A DNA stretch of 64,000 bases from Linnemannia hyalina (lineage: Eukaryota > Mortierellomycota > Mortierellomycetes > Mortierellales > Mortierellaceae): NCBI GenBank assembly GCA_019671135.1, contig JAHRHY010000001.1, positions 3,906,001 through 3,970,000 on the forward strand, read 5' to 3'. Below the pieces are notes generated by a model that made no database searches, had not been told where the DNA came from, and worked only from the letters and a program-made list of their open reading frames with translations. The position numbers and the translations under genes were made by a program. Positions within the stretch are counted from its first letter, which is position 1. Every line of letters starts with the position of its first letter. Positions 33,823 to 45,028 of this stretch are shown here, in pieces.

Positions 33823-34933
33823 TTATCCACGGTACTTCTTAAAAGTAACCGCGATCCCCTCCCCATTCTTCAACGCCGTCATACACTGATCATCAATTGC
33901 AGTCGCCTTCTTGCACTGTGCCTCCACCTTGGCCAACAGATCCTTGGGGATCACGACCACGCCATCCGCATCCGCAACCACATAGTCGCCCGCATGGATC
34001 GTCACGGCCGGGTGGTCCTTGTTGGGCTGCATCGTAATGGGGACGTTGATCCTTGATGCCCTTGTGTGGTCTCCTGCTCCCATGATCGACGTTGTCTTTG
34101 CGAAGACCTGGCATAATTAACCATAGAGAGAGTATATTAGAAATTTGTTTGATACCGACAAGGACCTTGATTCAAAGAAATGTCTTGAGAAGCAATAAAT
34201 GCACCAAACCAAAATTAAAGATGACACCTACAGGGAAGCCAGCTTCACGCTGCTCGTTAAGATCCCGGATCCGACCATCGACAACAACCCCCAGGGCCCC
34301 ACGGATCTGAGCACGAGCGGTCATGAGACCACCCCAAACGGCATTGGCCATATTCTCGGGCTGCGAGATACAGATCACTGAACCCTCGGGGATCGTGTCT
34401 GCAAAGTGCTCGCTCAGTTTTGGTGCACTTTTGTCTGTGATTGGGACCATCTATGAAGGGCCCATATCAGGAAGGAGTGCAAAGATGGTAGATTAAAGAA
34501 CAATAGTTAGTTTCAGGAACCAAAGGAGAAAAAAGGGGGGTAAGAGGAATAAAGGAGGTAGCCGCAAGCATCATCCCTCATTCATATCATTTGTTACCTC
34601 AACGGTGTAAGCAGGACCAAAGACTGATGATAGTGATGGGACATACAAATCGAAAAAAAAGAAAGGGAGACGTGATCAATTAGAATGCAGTCCTCTCAGC
34701 CCAGTTACCAAAAAAGAAGCAAATACAACAAACACTCCCTTGGAGAAGAGAGCAAGAAGTGGGATGTTACCACGGGTGTTGCCGGCCTTGAACAGTGGGC
34801 TCCAGAGATGAATGTCAGGAACGTAACCGGCCGCCTCCAGGTTGGGGATGTTCTCGCTCTTCCTGAGCACCTGCAATGCATCGGCGACGTCGCAGCTCGA
34901 GAAGAATGGAAGTGGGGCGTTTGTGTTTGCCAT
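33823..34933 (-). CDS. RraA-like / 4-hydroxy-4-methyl-2-oxoglutarate aldolase family protein (230 aa)
   Basis: Exons 34771-34933, 34598-34623 (26 nt), 34232-34450 and 33823-34107; all in phase. Family features are FSSCDVADAL near the N-terminus, VFGPAYTVE across the short exon, ENMANAVWGGLMTARAQ with the Gly-rich turn, GVVVDGRIRDLNE (the Arg-Asp pair of the metal/substrate site) and HAGDYVVADADGVVVIPKDL at the end. The family includes class II HMG/CHA aldolases and oxaloacetate decarboxylases in bacteria, plants and fungi, plus RraA, which regulates RNase E in bacteria. The active-site residues look intact, so an aldolase or decarboxylase acting on 2-oxo acids is likely; the substrate is unknown. 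No targeting signal. Confidence 0.9.
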
Positions 34934-35238
34934 TAGTGTTATTCTGTGTGATGAGGTGAGAAGTGAGGAAGGGAATGTAAAAGTGCAAAGAGTGTGGGAA
35001 TTACAAAAAGTTAGTCATGATTGGCGCGCCTCTTAAGCTCCAATAAAGAATCGAGACTCAGTCACGCGTCAACCACCAATTAGCTCCGCATGTCTGCACC
35101 AAAGGTCAAAGTTTTCATATGATATTAATTAGGCGGGTTAAAATTGTTTTTTTTGGGGGTGTAGTAGTAGTTGTAAATGCAAGAACAGACAATGCATCAA
35201 CAAAAAGTGGTATCAAAAGGAGTTCAAAGATCTAAAAT
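34934..35238. other. 305-bp intergenic gap
   Basis: Promoter side of the RraA-like gene and 3' flank of the FYVE-ARM gene, both on the minus strand. AT-rich around 35120-35150. Nothing else recognised. Confidence 0.4.
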
Positions 35239-38200
35239 CTACTTGAACGACCTTTTCTTCTTCTTCTTGGATTTCTCGCTCGCCTTGGGGCCTTCATCCT
35301 GACTGGTCGCATTTGTCAGGTCCTCAAAAGTCGACGAGCTCTTCGACAATGGGGTAGTCGGCTCCTCAATGTCAGCCTCGGTCTCAACCACAGTCTCCGC
35401 CTTGATCTGGGCAGCCTGTTCCTGCTCAATACGCTCTTGTTCGAGACGTTTCTTTTCCTGGCGAGCCTGTTCAACACGCTCTCGCACAATGCGTTCCTTC
35501 TCAGCCCGCTTTTTCTCCAAACGCTTCATTTCCTCCTCCTCCTCAGCCTTGATGCGTTCTTGTTCGAGACGTTCCTGTTCGACACACTCAGCTTCAAGAC
35601 GCTCCTCCTCAGCCTTGATGCGTTCTTGTTCGAGACATTCCTGTTCGACACGCTCAGCTTCAAGACGCTCCTCCTCCTCAATGCGCTCGGCCTCGAATCG
35701 TTCAGCTTCAAGGCGCTTCTTCTCCAAACGGTCAGCCTCCAGACGTTCCTCCTCGAGACGCTCCTGTTCGATGCGCTCGGCGTCCAGGCGCTCTTTCTCG
35801 AGAAGTTCAGTCTCAAGACGCTCCTTTTCGAGACGTTTGGCCTTAAGACGCCTCTTCTCAAGACGGTCCTTCCTCTCAGCCTCCAAACGCTCATTTTCGA
35901 CGCGCTCGCGCTCAGCCTCAGCTTCACGACGCTCCTTCCTCAACCGCCTCTTCTCAGCTTTCTCCTGTTCAGCACGCTCCTTCTCCAACTGCAGCTGTTC
36001 AAGACGCTCCTGCTCAAGTCGCTCATTCTCCAGGCGCTCCTTCTCGAGACGCTCCTGCTTGGCACGCATCTTCTCAGCCCTCTCCTGCTCGATACGTTCC
36101 TTCTCAGCAGCGGCGGCGGCAGCGGTGGAAGCATACTCTTTTTCGACACGCTCCTTCTCCAAACATTGCTGCTCAAGGCGCTCCTGCTCAAGGCGCTCCT
36201 GCTCAAGGCGCTCTTGCTCATGACGTTCCTTCTCCAGGCGTTCCTTCTCGAGACGCTCCTGCTCAGCACGCTCCTTCTCGAGGATCTTCTCCAGTTCAAG
36301 ACGCTCCTTCTCGGCAGCCTCGGCAGCAGCGGCGGCGGTGGCACGTTCTTGTTCGGCACGTTCCTCTGCCAAACGCTGCTGCTCAACACGCTCTTGCTCA
36401 AGACGTTCCTTCTCAAGGCGCTCATTCTCAGCATATTCCTGATCAGCGCGCTCGCGCTCCATTCGCTCCTGATCAACCAATTGCTGCTGGTCAACAATCC
36501 CCTCCATCCGAGCCTCAGCCGCCAAGCGAGTCTCGTCCTCCACCTGTGGCTGCTTCTGTCCTTTACCGGAAAGGGCAGTAATGGTCTCGGCATGGATCTG
36601 CTGCTGCTCAATCAGGGTACTGAGCACATGAGTCGCTCTCCTTTGGGTATCCTCGTCCTGGTTGACCAACTGGATCGTCTTGATCAACCCAATCGTAGGC
36701 TTGATTCTCGAGAACACCTTAAAGCTCTGGTTCGACGCCGGGTCATCCATCACTGAAGTCATCAAGTTGTCAATCGCCCGGATGATGTGGCGTTGAACGT
36801 CCTCGGTGCCCGCGATCGTGACCCATTTAAGGATATCCTCCGCGTTCGAGTCAGCCGCCGCCGCCGAGGCAGAAGAGGTGTCACCTTCGTGGTCGTGATG
36901 TCCGGAAGAGAGGTCAGCCTCAGAAACAGAATCGTTGGGCGTCAGGTAGCCAGGGTCTCCCTTGTGCTGTTGTGCCGACTTGGCAGAATGTCCATCGTCG
37001 TTCATAAAGTCGATCGCGTCCTGGATACCGTACTGACCCTGCTGGTACGCCGACGAGTCCGACTCTTGATCATCCTCATGACGAGACCGCTCCAAAGTCA
37101 GAGCACCGATCCGGAGAAGTGTAGGGATTACGTTGCCCTTGGCTCGGCGAGGTGGGGGCGGCGGGGATGAATACCGATGGGGATGTGTTTGAGGGCTTGA
37201 TGGATGCTCGAAAGATCCGCTGTTGTTGTCCGAATGCGAGTTGTACTCTGTCAACAGTGACAACTTGTTTTGGTCTACATTTCATGAACGGGGTTTCAAA
37301 GTTAGTCATCTTTCTACAATATGTCGAGACTGTACAATTTGGTTTACTTCGATGAGAGACGACTCTTACCATAGAGTGCGAGGTTAGCGATGAGGCGAGC
37401 AACATGTCTACACAAGAACGGCAACACACAAAGGCAATGGTCATCAGTATCTTGAGCAAGAACATGCAATGAAAATATTATCAACAATCAGCCATCAACG
37501 ACAATATACCGTTCGATTTCATGCTGGTGAGGGAAGAGCCCAACAACGGCACAGCTCGTGTACAAGAGATCCATCTGGGACATCAAGATCTCCTGCGACT
37601 CGGTGTTAGTCGCCAAGTTGGCAAGCGCACAGCAGGCATGCGAGACTGCCTCCGACAATGTGTTTCCGTCATCAGTAATACCATCAACTCCTACAGCACC
37701 TCCAACAAGTGTAGCCGATCGAATGACTGTCAACAGCGCAGTCGCTCCTGAACCCTTGACAATATCTGGCTTGAACCGATCGTTCCTCAAAGAAAGATAC
37801 GCCATCGTCTTGGACGCGTACTTGACCACATCTCCATTGTTCGAGTACAACAACTGAACCAGTCGGTCAATCCTCTCAGGGTCGTCCACAATAAACGCCT
37901 GGTTCGAGACATCTGACGCCATGACGGAAATACATCTAGCAGCCAGTCCCTGCATACTTTCCAATCGTGTGTGGAAACGGTCGTCCATCGAGACCAGAGT
38001 CGTTTCTTCCTGTCGCTGTTGCTCATCCTCGTCCTGAATACGTCCGCTCGATCCAGATTGATGATCCTCAACCACATCAATACCACCAACGTCAGTGTCG
38101 TCTGGTCTCGCGCCTGCAGCAAGGGATCGGATTGCGTTCTCCATGGCACGTGAGCGCACTCCCGCGGGGAAGTAGACACAGAGCAACATCAGCCCATCCA

Positions 38201-41200
38201 TAGCGCCTTCCATGACCATCTGCTTTGCAAGGAGTTCTAGAGCACGCAATTTCAACAACGAGCGTACATGAGTCATACATTGAACAATCTAGAATTTCAT
38301 ACAAGGCAAGAAAACATATGAGCAAAAGACTTACTGTCAGGGACCATCTGGAAGACAATGTGGGTGATGTTCATAAGGACCACTGCCACGGTCTCGATGC
38401 GCCTGACGCTCTTTGTATGCAAAGAAGCCGTCGAAGCCATCCGGGTGAGCAACATGGGCGGGGAAGGTGGTCGGGGAGGCGAGGTCACGATATGTTGAGC
38501 ATAGGCTGCGACAAGGTAGAATAACTTTGGCATAGCCCTCTTTGACACGATGACGCTCTGAATTGGTTCTAAAAAAAGAATTTTGCACAGCGAGTATGTT
38601 TTTTCGACAACGGGTCAATGACTTGTTCGTTTCCTTCACATTTTTTTTCGCATGATAAACTGAACAAGGGAACCCAGGGAGAAAAAAAAACTTACGGTGT
38701 TCAGCCAGAGCAGCCAAGGCAGAGGTCGCCAGGGAGTGCAGCTCGTACCCATGAACCATGCTGCAGAGATAGATCATGGCATCCAATCCTCCATGGTCGA
38801 GCACACTGTCAAGGGCTTTCTCTAAATCAATTTTCAGGGGTATGACACAATTAGTCACGTGGAACCGACCCATCAAAACATAGGGTGAGGATGAGGCATG
38901 ACACTTTGTAATAGTTTTCCACCCTACCATCGTTGGCCGCAATGAGCTCATAGATACCACGCGCACCATGAATCTATATGTGAAATGCGAAAATAATTCG
39001 GTATGGTAGCATATGACCAAAGGGATATGTCATTACAAAAAGATTAGCATATTAACTCGCAAAAGGTTCATAGAACAAAAAAAACCATCCAATTAACATC
39101 AAGAGTTGGCGCACCTGAGTGGAAGGTCCCAAATCATCCGAAAGGCAGTAGGCCACAAGGTAGGCAACCTCGAAGCAATCGTTGCAAACTCTCACAGCCT
39201 TGGTGTATCCCAGCTGAGGCAGAGCGATGCTTCGAGAACAGCAGTCGTAGCACAGGACATGGCCACTATTAGAAAGGATGTATCGGTATAATTATAGGAA
39301 TTTGCGGTTAGGCCATTGTGTCTGTGCAGGAAATACATAAACAAACTTAGCAAGGGTTCGATATGACTAATGACGAATCTCTTTACCATTGACGACAATG
39401 ATGCTATTAAAGGTCGATAAAATCAAAAGCGAGAGCGAGAAATGAAGAGATAAAAAAGAAAACGTTGGTTAGAGAGGACACTCTCAGTAACAGAGCGATG
39501 CAAGGGCGAATATGTCAAGAGTAGAGTCAGGCACAAGGGTGAGTGTAGATGAAGAATGAGGGCAAGGGTCAGGTCTGTGCCAACGAGTGCCCAAATTTGG
39601 CAAGCAATGGGCTGGGCTACAAAAAAACGCAATTCGCCCAAGTTCATTGCCAATGCCGCGGACAAAACAAGATGGAGAGGAAAGAGAGCAAGTGCTTCTT
39701 TGTACAAGCACTGTACACAGCAGCTCACTACTGTGTTGTTATCTCTTTTCCCTCAGTATTCTAAGTCCGATTCCGTCCGAAAGTGAGGTTCTAGAACCAT
39801 CATTCTCTCTCCTTAGCTTCATCTCCCCTTCATGTCTTTCTAAACACACGCTTCATATGACACTTCATCCCAATGGAAAACACAATCAGAGGCGACGCAG
39901 CACGCGCGCTTTGTTACATAATAAATGTGTGAAAGCGAAAAAGGAGAAGAAAAAAAAGAAAAAGGCACTCCAGTCACTCCAATTGAGAATCATGCTATCT
40001 AGCCCCTCGGCCTTCTCAATCTTGCTCATCACAAACGAGATAAACGAGCCGCAGTTTAGACCAAAACAATTGAAAGTAAAAGCCCCCAGGTCCACGGGGA
40101 GAGAGAGTGCGTGACAAAGATGATCTTCTTTGTTGGCATTTATACTTGCGTTTGTGTTGTGAAGGTGTGGTGTGAATGATAGAGAGACAGAACGAAAAGA
40201 GCGATGAAAGTGAAAGATGCAGGAACAGATTCAAAGGGGGTTGTCACCGATGGTCGGAGAAGGAGAGACGGATAAAACTCAAACGAACATGTCAATGTAC
40301 CAAAATAACGCGTTCGAGAAAAAGGACTGAAGAGGTACTCATTCGCTCAGGGGTGTGAATAGTGGGCGCTCCTCGTATCCTTCAACCCCATCAATATGCA
40401 TCTGCTTCTTCCCCTTCCCTTCTTTTTTTTCTCATTGTTACCTTGCGTCGGACAGCATTGAATCCCTTCGCGCAGATGCGACAAGCTGCGGCGTCTTGGT
40501 CCGGAACCCAGTAAGGACGGGCAAGGAGAAGCGTCTGTTCGGTAGGTTCATCGCCTCCGCTGAAATGGATAACGCCTCCGCCAAGCACAGGGCTCGTGCC
40601 TCCTCCAACACCTCCTCCAAGCGTGCTCAAGCGTCCGCTCATGACTGACCCAGCAGTGGATCGTGCACCCGTCATGCTACTGCGGCGAGAGTCTCCATTG
40701 TTGCTGCCAGCATAGTTGTAGTTGTTGTGATTATTGTTATGATTGCTGTAGTTGATCTGCAATCCTGATTGGGTCAAAGAGTTGTTGCCGAGCTGTTGTT
40801 GCTGCAACTGCTGCAACTGATGTTGTTGCTGTTGTTGATGCAGCTGTTGAGCAAACAAGCGCGCCTCTGCAAGAGCAGTCATCTGAGATGAACTCTGACG
40901 CTGCTGGTTGTTCTGCTGTTCCTGCTGCTGCTGCTGACTGTTCTGCTCCTCCTGTTGGTTGTGGTGCAGGGTTGGGCTGGAGAGGCCTACATTCTTGCCG
41001 ACGAATGATGAAGCCAATGACGACGAAGAAGTGGAGGACGAATTCAGCAATCGAATCTGGTGCGAAGCGGCAGTGCCAGCGGCGACGGAAGGGACATTCT
41101 CGCCACTATCTTTGTTGACATTATTGTTACTGTAGCTGATATCGGTAGCATGGCTCCTGTTACTGCTGCTGCTGCTGCTGTTGCTGCCTCGGGAGATTAG

Positions 41201-41404
41201 AGGAGGAGGAACACGAGGACGGGCTGCTGATGAAGATGCTGGGGCGGGGGGTGGTGATGATACGAATCGATCGACGTGTGAAATAGCGGGGCTGTTGAAC
41301 GGACTGGAGACAATGGCCTCTTGGCTCTGTTGGTGCTGGTTCTTGGTGGTGGTCGTCTTGGCTTGCTTGTCGTTCGGCTGCTGCTGAGGACGGGATGCGG
41401 GCAT
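35239..41404 (-). CDS. FYVE zinc finger + armadillo repeats + long charged helix (1445 aa)
   Basis: Nine exons: 40442-41404, 39387-39403 (17 nt), 39115-39265, 38928-38973, 38696-38821, 38335-38568, 37510-38236, 37370-37407 and 35239-37274. Residues 1-295 are Gln/Ser/Asn-rich. The FYVE finger (about 299-365) has WVPD, CRIC, RRKHHCRQCG, CYDC and RVCNDC, so all eight zinc ligands and the PI3P-binding basic motif are present. Armadillo-like helices follow (about 380-780: ARGIYELIAAND, ATSALAALAEH, ISVMASDVSNQAF, HACCALANLATN, VARLIANLALY). After a Ser/Asp-rich linker comes a roughly 375-residue helix of ERLEQ/ERLEK pentads, then a basic end (KKKKKRSFK). FYVE domains bind PI3P on endosomes and vacuoles; the rest suggests a scaffold or tether (inference). 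Exon 7 has the weakest acceptor support. Confidence 0.87.
35430..36540. repeat. 15-bp coding repeat array (five-residue ER/LE pentads)
   Basis: The last exon of the FYVE-ARM gene contains roughly 70 degenerate copies of a 15-bp unit whose sense strand encodes ERLEQ or ERLEK. The plus strand reads as CGCTCCTGCTCAAGG and variants. Three identical copies stand at about 36176-36220. Seen directly; copy number is estimated. Confidence 0.85.
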
Positions 41405-42724
41405 GGGACAATTTCGCGGGTTGAGGGTTTAAAAAGAAGGAGGGACACAGTATTCCCTGGAGAAAGGAACAAGGAGGTGTGCTTTTGACCGGAGGGACCG
41501 AACGGTTTCTTGGTCGAGTAACCGGGGTGGTGGTGTGGGAACTGACGGTGGATGAGTGTGGTGAAAGAGGCCAAAAGAAAGGAAGGAGCTCGGGTCGCCG
41601 GGGTGTGAGGTTGTGGGTGTGTGGTTTAGTAGGGATGGCTGTGTACTACTCGTTGTGGTAGTATGAAGTAAGAAAGGAAGTGTGATTGAGTGTAATAATA
41701 GGATAATAAAAAAAAACGTTTGGTGAATGGAATGTGAGTTTGAGTTGGGGTTGTAGTTGGTTTGATGAAAAGAGAAAAGAAAAAGAAAAAGAAAAAGAAA
41801 AAGAAAGAAAAAGGGGGATAAGAGTAATGGGGGAGATGGGAGTCAAGGAGGGAACGTGATGGTGATTGAAGAATTGCTGGGTGGGTGACTGACTGAGTGA
41901 GTTTGGGTGTGTTTGCTTGCTGGCTGGTGGTTGGCTGGGGTTGGTTGGTTGACAGTGAGTGACGGACAGAGAAAGAGAGAAATGATTCTTCATTGCTTTG
42001 CTTTTCTGTGGTCACACAGACATGAACCCAATGTGACTGTTCGGTCATTTTACTTCATCAAATAGGATTTGCATGCTGGACCACCATGGACACCACATTC
42101 CAACGCAATTATCCACTCTCTCTCTCTCCTTCTCACTCCCTCTATCTTTCTCTCTCTCGCTCACTCTGTGTCCGGGTGGGATCATCATTGTCATTAACAT
42201 CAACAAACAAAAACAAAGAAGAGATACGAACATTCAACATCCCATCAAAGCAAATTGAACACGCGGATTTTCATTTTCGTGCCTGGCTGTTTCCTCCGAT
42301 GGTACGATTGTTGCTTGTGGTTGTTCATGTGTGTGTGTGTATGTATGCTACTCCCCAACAATGCAACCAATATCGGGAGAAGGGATACAGCAATGCTAAA
42401 TCTGCTCTGGGACAAGCGAACAGAGTGCAAGTGTGCGAGAAAATCACGGATTGGTTAAAATAGAAACACCATTTGAATTGAACATAAATAAAGAGAGCAC
42501 CATGCCATCTTCTCAAAGAAACACACCATCCCGTGGTTGCTTATTTCTTTCTTAGTTCGGACGTAATCAAGCAAGGAAACATACGTACAAGATGAAGACA
42601 GCGGCAAATTGACAAGTTTTCATTCCGATTAAAAAGCGATAAAAGCGAAAAGAAAATAAAGGGGAAAGAAGAAAAGAATGAAATGGGAAAAGATTGACAC
42701 ACGAGCATGCAAGGGAAATAACTA
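41405..42724. promoter_or_regulatory. 1.3-kb upstream region of the FYVE-ARM gene
   Basis: Lies between two minus-strand genes. An AAAGAA-type repeat (41771-41813) and purine-rich stretches up to 41990 make CT-rich sequence on the sense strand. A TC-rich tract lies at 42110-42170. No coding exon recognised. The right end is 3' flank of the TRIC gene. Confidence 0.4.
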
Positions 42725-44126
42725 TTATAACTCCTGGCGTGTAGGCTTGCGGAGTCGCGTGCTACGGATCAATGGCACTTCTGACGACGATGGCTCTACA
42801 GAGGCCGACTTTGCTGATCTTCTGCTTGTTGTAGTAGTAGTAGTTGTTGTTGTTGAAGACTTCTTCCTACCGCCTCCACGAGTGTTCTTCTTGGCCTCTT
42901 GTTCCTCATCCTCCTCCCCCTCTTCTTCTTCCTCCTCCTCAGTAGTGTCATCAAAGCCTCGGCGCGTCAAAGGCTTGTAGCTCGACTCGTCATCGTCCTC
43001 CTCAATCTCGTCGTCGTGTTTCTTCTTGGAGGCTGCAGTCGAAGATGAACGGAGAGACTTGCGAGGCGGGACGGCAGTAGTAGTTGCGTTGGATTGGAAG
43101 GATTTGGCCATTTGGACAACAGTCTCCTCAGCGCGCTTTCCTAGCAATAGTGTGCACATGACCAACATGGTCATCGCCTTGGCATCCGGAGTCTCGAGCA
43201 TGCCTCCGTGAGCAACAAAACCCCCCTCCTTGTCAACATCATCGCTACCGCCGTTGTGCAAAAGACTGTAAAACTGAGGAGAAGTCGAAGCAGCGTAGAA
43301 GAAGGCACTTAGCAACGCAGCCTTCATGTCGTAGGTCGCAGCACTGGCCCAGGATGGTGTCGAGAGGGTCCACTTGTGAGTCTTGAGCTTCAAAAGGTCG
43401 CCCCACATTCCACCACCCGAACCAGAAATCATTCCCAAAAATAGCATGGCGAACCAGGGTTCTGTGGCACCGGGGTAGTGGCTGTCGGCAGCAAAACGCA
43501 TTCTGGATCCATCGACTCCAAGCTTAGCGATTGAAAGTGCTCTAAGAGAACCATCGGCGACAATGAGGACAGAGTCCAGGACAGCTGGTGGGACCATATC
43601 CTTGAGGATGTCATACAAGTAGGTGTACTGGATCAAGAGGAACGACAGCGTGTAGGTAGGGACGACGACGTTGGAGCCAAGCCATGATGGGGGCATGCCC
43701 AGTAACATGCCTATACACATATACAAAAATATGTCTGGATGAGTTATTTTCTCGAGTTATGAGCACTCTCCTCTCACAAGCAGTGCGCAGAGAGAAAGCG
43801 TGGTAAAAATTGTTGGACACAAGGATCCAAGGAACAAAGGAACAAAAGAATGAGGGAACATGACACGTACTTGCGGAGAAACCACCTCCGAGAGACATGG
43901 CAAGGACAGACAGGAGTGCCTGGCCCCAGGGCAGACGAGTAGGTTGAGGGTCCTTGCCGTCCCTGAGTGACTGAGCAGCTGCTTGTTCGATAGCCTGGCG
44001 GTAGGCCATGGAGACGCGGATCCCGTGCAAGGCGGAGAAGATGCTGAGAGGGAGGATAGCGTGATGGAATGTCAGAGTAGGCAGCTCGACGAGAGTGGAC
44101 GCCCATTGGGCACCAAAGATTGCCAT
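42725..44126 (-). CDS. TRIC-type intracellular cation channel (413 aa)
   Basis: Exons 43871-44126 and 42725-43710. Start ATG 44126 (MAIFGAQW). Several hydrophobic helices are visible: HHAILPLSIFSALHGI, GQALLSVLAMSLGGGFSASM followed by LLGMPPSW, PTYTLSFLLIQYTYLYDIL, and WFAMLFLGMISGSGGG followed by MWGDLL. The glycine-rich SLGGG and SGSGGG helix breaks match TRIC channels, where they bend the pore helices. Animal TRIC-A/B trimers carry monovalent cation counter-current during ER Ca2+ release. After about residue 290 comes a Lys/Asp/Glu-rich, poly-Glu and poly-Thr tail that is probably cytosolic and disordered; animal TRICs also have charged tails, but shorter. Fungal function is unproven; ER membrane location is inferred. 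Confidence 0.85.
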
Positions 44127-44374
44127 TATGTTTCTTTTTATTATTAATGAAGTGAGAAAATGAAGAAAAAAGAAAGATGAGGAAAGAAGGATGGGGAAAG
44201 TGATGAGTGGAGGAGGGAGCGCGTGCACTTATTACTTTGTCGAATAGGGGTGGACAAGTCAAGTGAAGGGGAGCAAGGAATGGGCCAAAGGGGGCGCCCA
44301 TTCGAGACACCCTTAAGACCAAGACTATTGTGATGTCTCGCATGCAAGTGCCATGTGCAAAATGAGCATGGTAG

Positions 44375-45028
44375 TTAGACATGGATATCAAAGAGAGACT
44401 GGTAGATCGAATGCCGTGCCTTCAACGGAACACAGACGAGGAACCAGACGACCTGGACGACATGGAAGAACAACATCTGCGCCCAGATCACATTCAACAC
44501 AAACAGACTCATCGTCACCACCCGCCAGTACGTCGCCACCATCGGAAACGGACTCGCATGCAATCGTCTATCATAAACTGCCTGCGTTAACCACACCGTC
44601 ACCATCGTCGCCACCACCAATATCGCCATCCGAAACCCCTTCTGCAGCAAGAAATCACGCCAGTCAACCGACCCCGCACTCACCGAACTCGTCAGTAAAG
44701 GTAGAGCCGGTGAGTGAACAGGATTTGGGCGTGCTCGTGGCTGGGCAGATGCTGTTTGTGCACTCACTGGCAACTTTGCTGTCGGCTGGGGGATCACCTG
44801 GAGAGTCGACTCTAGGTAGACAGCAATTCTCCAGGGCTCCAGTCTCTGTCCTTGTTCGTCACTCAGGAACCTCACCGGACGGCCCTCTCGTTCAAATCTG
44901 GCGGCTGTTGGAAAGACATCCTGGACGTCCCGTAGAAGGATGTATTGTTTGCCTATCGAGGCTACTGTCTCGACCTCGATCTCCTCGATTCGTCCGCCAA
45001 GCTGGAACCTTTGGTACTGAATCATCAT
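44375..45028 (-). CDS. Membrane protein with N-terminal LEP module (217 aa)
   Basis: The N-terminal 75 residues hold the same unnamed module as the Sel1 protein (GKQYILLRDVQDVF ... RLEPWRIAVY). A Pro/Ser/Ala-rich linker follows, then two or three hydrophobic helices (FRMAILVVATMVTVWLTQAV; VVTMSLFVLNVIWAQMLFF continuing into VVQVVWFLVCVPL) and a short tail ending YQSLFDIHV. There is no signal peptide, so it is probably anchored by the C-terminal helices with the module in the cytosol. Start uncertain: ATG 45028 or 45025 begin just before the module; an in-frame ATG at 45118 would add 30 residues. It lies only 249 bp downstream of the TRIC start on the same strand. Function unknown. Confidence 0.65.
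   Translation of the reverse strand: MMIQYQRFQLGGRIEEIEVETVASIGKQYILLRDVQDVFPTAARFEREGRPVRFLSDEQGQRLEPWRIAVYLESTLQVIPQPTAKLPVSAQTASAQPRARPNPVHSPALPLLTSSVSAGSVDWRDFLLQKGFRMAILVVATMVTVWLTQAVYDRRLHASPFPMVATYWRVVTMSLFVLNVIWAQMLFFHVVQVVWFLVCVPLKARHSIYQSLFDIHV

Noticed and set aside
35437..36756. 439-codon and 284-codon open frames on the plus strand opposite the FYVE-ARM last exon
   Set aside because: They are Leu/Phe- or Ser/Arg-repeats created by the 15-bp repeat of the real minus-strand exon; no domain, and the minus strand continues an in-frame spliced gene.
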